This document shows, one piece after another, positions 28,813 through 30,929 of a stretch of 30,929 bases of DNA. The notes beneath the pieces were generated by a model. That model was not told the DNA's origin, searched no databases, and was given only the letters and a program-made list of their open reading frames with translations. Origin of the DNA: a virus; the IMG/VR virus record IMGVR_UViG_3300018080_000439, positions 1 to 30,929 of that record; one strand, written 5' to 3'. Every line of letters starts with the position of its first letter. Within the stretch, counting starts at the first letter, position 1. A program made the translations under genes and the position numbers.

Positions 28813-29058
28813 ATGAAGGGATCAGACATCAAGACCGCCGCCCAGGGCGACGTCAAGGAACTCGTGGACAGCACGGACTACAAACTGGGTATCATGGCAG
28901 TGACAGTCCAGGCGGGCTTCAGTTTCGAGAAGGCAGACCACTCTCAGGTGCAGTACGCGCAGTCAGCGTCACTGACACCCGACGAGATCGCCGCCCTCAC
29001 GGCCACGGTGAAGACACAGCTGCTCGCCATCGTTGAGAAGCGCATCAAGCCAGCATAG
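28813..29058 (+). CDS. Small hypothetical protein, 81 aa
   Basis: The ATG at 28813 (MKGSDIKTAAQGDVK) is chosen because AGGAGCAAGGGA precedes it; upstream in-frame codons overlap the previous gene. The protein starts with a helix, has a middle strand (YKLGIMAVTVQAGFSFEKADH) and a C-terminal helix (TPDEIAALTATVKTQLLAIVEKRIKPA). It is acidic to neutral, with no Cys and no membrane segment. It lies in the late operon between the 91-aa protein and the large fibre gene. Function unknown. Confidence 0.6.
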   Translation: MKGSDIKTAAQGDVKELVDSTDYKLGIMAVTVQAGFSFEKADHSQVQYAQSASLTPDEIAALTATVKTQLLAIVEKRIKPA

Positions 29059-29069
29059 AGAGGTAGCCA

Positions 29070-30782
29070 ATGGCACTCCGATACTGGGTCGGCGGGTCCG
29101 GCAACGTCAACGACACAAACCACTGGAGCACGTCCAGCGGAGGCAGCGGTGGTGCGTCTGTACCAGGCGGCGCGGACACGGCTGTGTTCGACAGCAGCTC
29201 TGGCACCGGGACGTGTACCGTCAACGTCGCCTTCTCACCGCAGGGCATTGACCAGCAGGTCAACAACAACATCACCATTTCGCAGTCAGCCTCGGTCAGT
29301 GTAGGCAACGCGAACTGGGCCGTGGACGGTGGGACGTTCGACTCGAACTGGTGGAACTGGAGCGTGACCGGCAACTTGACCATCGGCGCCGGCGGCACGT
29401 TCACGAACACCGGGGCGAGTATAGGAACCGTGACCGGGAACCTGATCGTGAACGCCTCTGCCACTGTGTCCTGGGGCACGGGTACCGTCATCATGGGCGG
29501 CACCGGTGCGCAGACCCTGACGTGTGACAAGGACGTGGCGGCGTTCTACAAGCTCGAAAACCAGAACACGCTCGGCACCGTCTCGCTTGGCTCTGACATT
29601 CGCACGACCAACTACCTGGACGTGAAGGTGAACGCGGCGCTCGACTGCGTGTCCACGTACGACATCTACCTGCGCGGCACCGGGACACCGCTCATTCTCA
29701 GCGGACGCATCTGGGGCAACGGCTGCAAGGTCATATACGAGATAGACACGACCGGAACCTACAGCCTCGTCGGGTCGACGGCCTGGGGAGCGCAGGGGTG
29801 CCTGGCTGGTGCCCAGTACAACATCTGGATCATCGCCACGTGTACGGCAACCCTCAACATGACAGCGCAGATCCGTGACGTCAACAGCTTCGTCATGGAG
29901 AGCACGGCGGCTGGCTCGGGTGCCACCATCACGTTCAACACGAACAACAACGACATCAGTGACGGCGCGGGCGGTCGCGGTGTGTACTCGTACATTCGTC
30001 TCGGTTCGGACGTGGCCGCCAACGATTGCACGGCGACCTTCAACTTCGGCTCTTCGGAAATCGTTCCCGAGTCGTGGTCGTTCATGCGTCTGCAGTGGTC
30101 GGGCGCTCACTACAACCTCGGGTCGATGACGTGGCAAGGCAACGGCGGAGTCGGTGGTACGTTCTCGGTCTATGGGCCGACCACCGCAGGCGTCGACGTC
30201 GCACAGACGTTCACGCCAGGAACCAGCCACATCAAGTGCCAGAAGTTCGGTGAGGTGTGGATGGGTCTTGGTGCACACCCGACACCCGTCAACGTGTACG
30301 ACCTGGAGATGAACAACCCGGGCGGCATCGCGTACTGCTACATCAAACCCATCGTAGCGAACCGCCTCACCACGACCGACGACGGTGTGACGTTCGAGAG
30401 TGACGTCGAGTTCCAGGCGGAGCACGACATCAACGAGCTGTACCTGACGGCTGTGCTGACCAACGTCACGGTCTACGTCTACGAGGTGGGTCTGAGCATC
30501 TGGCGCAAGGCTCCGGTCCGCACAGGAGCGAACTTCGTCAACATCCGCTCGCGTGTCCTGGGCACCCAGGCGCAGGTGCGGTGCGACGAGGCCGCCCAGG
30601 TCAAGCAGAACTTCAACGTGCGTGACAGCGACCTGGTCTACGCCGGGAACTGGATTGACGTGCGCCACGCGTCGAACGTGGACAGCGGAAACAACTCACC
30701 GTACTGGTGGTTCACTGGCGACGAGCCGGTGGCACCGAGCAGCGGACAGGCACGCCGGCTGATGAAGGCCGGTGGGATGTAA
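29070..30782 (+). CDS. Large beta-rich fibre or adhesin-like virion protein, 570 aa
   Basis: The ATG at 29070 follows AGAGAGG. The N-terminus RYWVGGSGNVNDTNHWSTSSGGSGGASVPGGADTAVFDSSSG is a known pattern of phage surface proteins ('RYWVGGtGnWndt.hWs..sGG.gGaSvP...D.v.FD'). After it comes a long series of short beta strands with Gly/Asn/Thr turns (LTIGAGGTFTNTGASIGTVTGNLIVNASATVSWG and similar), typical of a right-handed beta-solenoid. The C-terminal ~120 residues (LYLTAVLTNVTVYVYEVGLSIWRKAPV...) differ and may form a sandwich. It is likely a tail or head fibre that contacts the host surface. It has few Lys and many Asn/Thr/Ser, unlike the enzymes. Confidence 0.75.
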   Translation: MALRYWVGGSGNVNDTNHWSTSSGGSGGASVPGGADTAVFDSSSGTGTCTVNVAFSPQGIDQQVNNNITISQSASVSVGNANWAVDGGTFDSNWWNWSVTGNLTIGAGGTFTNTGASIGTVTGNLIVNASATVSWGTGTVIMGGTGAQTLTCDKDVAAFYKLENQNTLGTVSLGSDIRTTNYLDVKVNAALDCVSTYDIYLRGTGTPLILSGRIWGNGCKVIYEIDTTGTYSLVGSTAWGAQGCLAGAQYNIWIIATCTATLNMTAQIRDVNSFVMESTAAGSGATITFNTNNNDISDGAGGRGVYSYIRLGSDVAANDCTATFNFGSSEIVPESWSFMRLQWSGAHYNLGSMTWQGNGGVGGTFSVYGPTTAGVDVAQTFTPGTSHIKCQKFGEVWMGLGAHPTPVNVYDLEMNNPGGIAYCYIKPIVANRLTTTDDGVTFESDVEFQAEHDINELYLTAVLTNVTVYVYEVGLSIWRKAPVRTGANFVNIRSRVLGTQAQVRCDEAAQVKQNFNVRDSDLVYAGNWIDVRHASNVDSGNNSPYWWFTGDEPVAPSSGQARRLMKAGGM

Positions 30783-30805
30783 TACCTATAGATGGAGGGC
30801 GAGGT

Positions 30806-30929
30806 ATGATGAGGAGACGGAGGAACAAGGACAAGGAGAAGGAACCTGACCAGGCAGCAACGGGTCAGGACCAGGAGCAGGAGCAGCCGGCTGCCGAGGA
30901 CCAGGACAACCTGGCCGAGGACAATGAGA
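30806..30929 (+). CDS. Truncated acidic, low-complexity protein (5' part only)
   Basis: ATGATG at 30806 follows GGAGGGCGAGG. The frame stays open to the window end, giving 41 residues. It starts with a basic run (MMRRRRNKDKEKE) and then becomes Gln/Glu/Asp-rich (DQEQEQPAAEDQDN). Such low-complexity acidic sequence is found in scaffold proteins, head fibres or linkers, but there is too little here to judge. The gene follows the fibre gene in the late operon. Confidence 0.5.
   Translation, partial: MMRRRRNKDKEKEPDQAATGQDQEQEQPAAEDQDNLAEDNE

Noticed and set aside
30780-30792. TAATACCTATAG resembling a T7 promoter
   Set aside because: The internal ACGACTC part is absent; it overlaps the fibre stop and the next ribosome-binding site.
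1-30929. Lysogeny module, integrase, CRISPR array, tRNA or insertion sequence
   Set aside because: No tyrosine or serine recombinase, repeat-spacer array, tRNA fold or transposase was seen in either strand of this window.

Overview
The window is a 31-kb piece of a GC-rich genome of a tailed double-stranded DNA phage or prophage (Caudoviricetes). Evidence: large terminase, a portal fused to a MuF-type head protein, fibre-like proteins, and a phage replication and nucleotide-metabolism block, all packed tightly with many ATGA/TAATG overlaps. No integrase, tRNA, CRISPR array or insertion sequence was seen. The host cannot be named from the sequence. GC richness and the mix of an archaeo-eukaryotic-type primase with a family A polymerase fit many high-GC bacteria.

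Layout. (1) 1-2283, + strand: the tail end of a rightward late operon, with a C1q-like fibre C-terminus, two unknowns and a possible permuted NlpC/P60 protein. (2) 2284-2543: a convergent gap with a strong terminator for leftward transcription. (3) 2544-6549, - strand: small unknown genes plus an orphan Spo11/topoisomerase VI-A-like protein. These are separated by a recurring bulged hairpin and a nearly invariant ribosome-binding site (AGAAAGGAGAG). The leader of this operon (6550-6856) has a promoter, a terminator for the upstream operon, and a sequence that folds as a type III hammerhead ribozyme just before the first gene. (4) 6857-22906, - strand: a DUF932 protein, small zinc-ribbon and membrane proteins, an M15-type peptidase next to an unlisted 42-residue membrane protein, SNF2 and UvrD-type helicases, a primase, a PD-(D/E)XK nuclease and a family A DNA polymerase. 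Next comes a run of five nucleotide or base-modification genes: thymidylate-synthase-like with Asn to Asp, dNMP kinase fused to a UDG-like domain, C5-methyltransferase-like fused to a second SAM methyltransferase, and MazG-like. (5) 23040-23893, - strand: an unknown gene and an HTH protein that is probably the first leftward regulator. (6) 23894-24412: a divergent control region with leftward and rightward promoters and paired inverted motifs. (7) 24413-30929, + strand: packaging and head genes (TerS, TerL, portal-MuF), small unknowns, a large beta-rich fibre protein and a truncated acidic ORF.

How it works together (inference). Leftward transcripts make the early replication and nucleotide machinery. 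The MazG-like pyrophosphohydrolase, the synthase-like enzyme with an Asp at the base-recognition position and the dNMP kinase form the same set of steps T4 uses to replace cytosine with a modified cytosine. The neighbouring methyltransferase fusion and UDG-like domain are candidates for further base chemistry. The rightward operon supplies packaging and virion proteins. The points most worth testing are the hammerhead-like motif, the base-modification block, the bulged-hairpin family and the operator-like inverted motifs.
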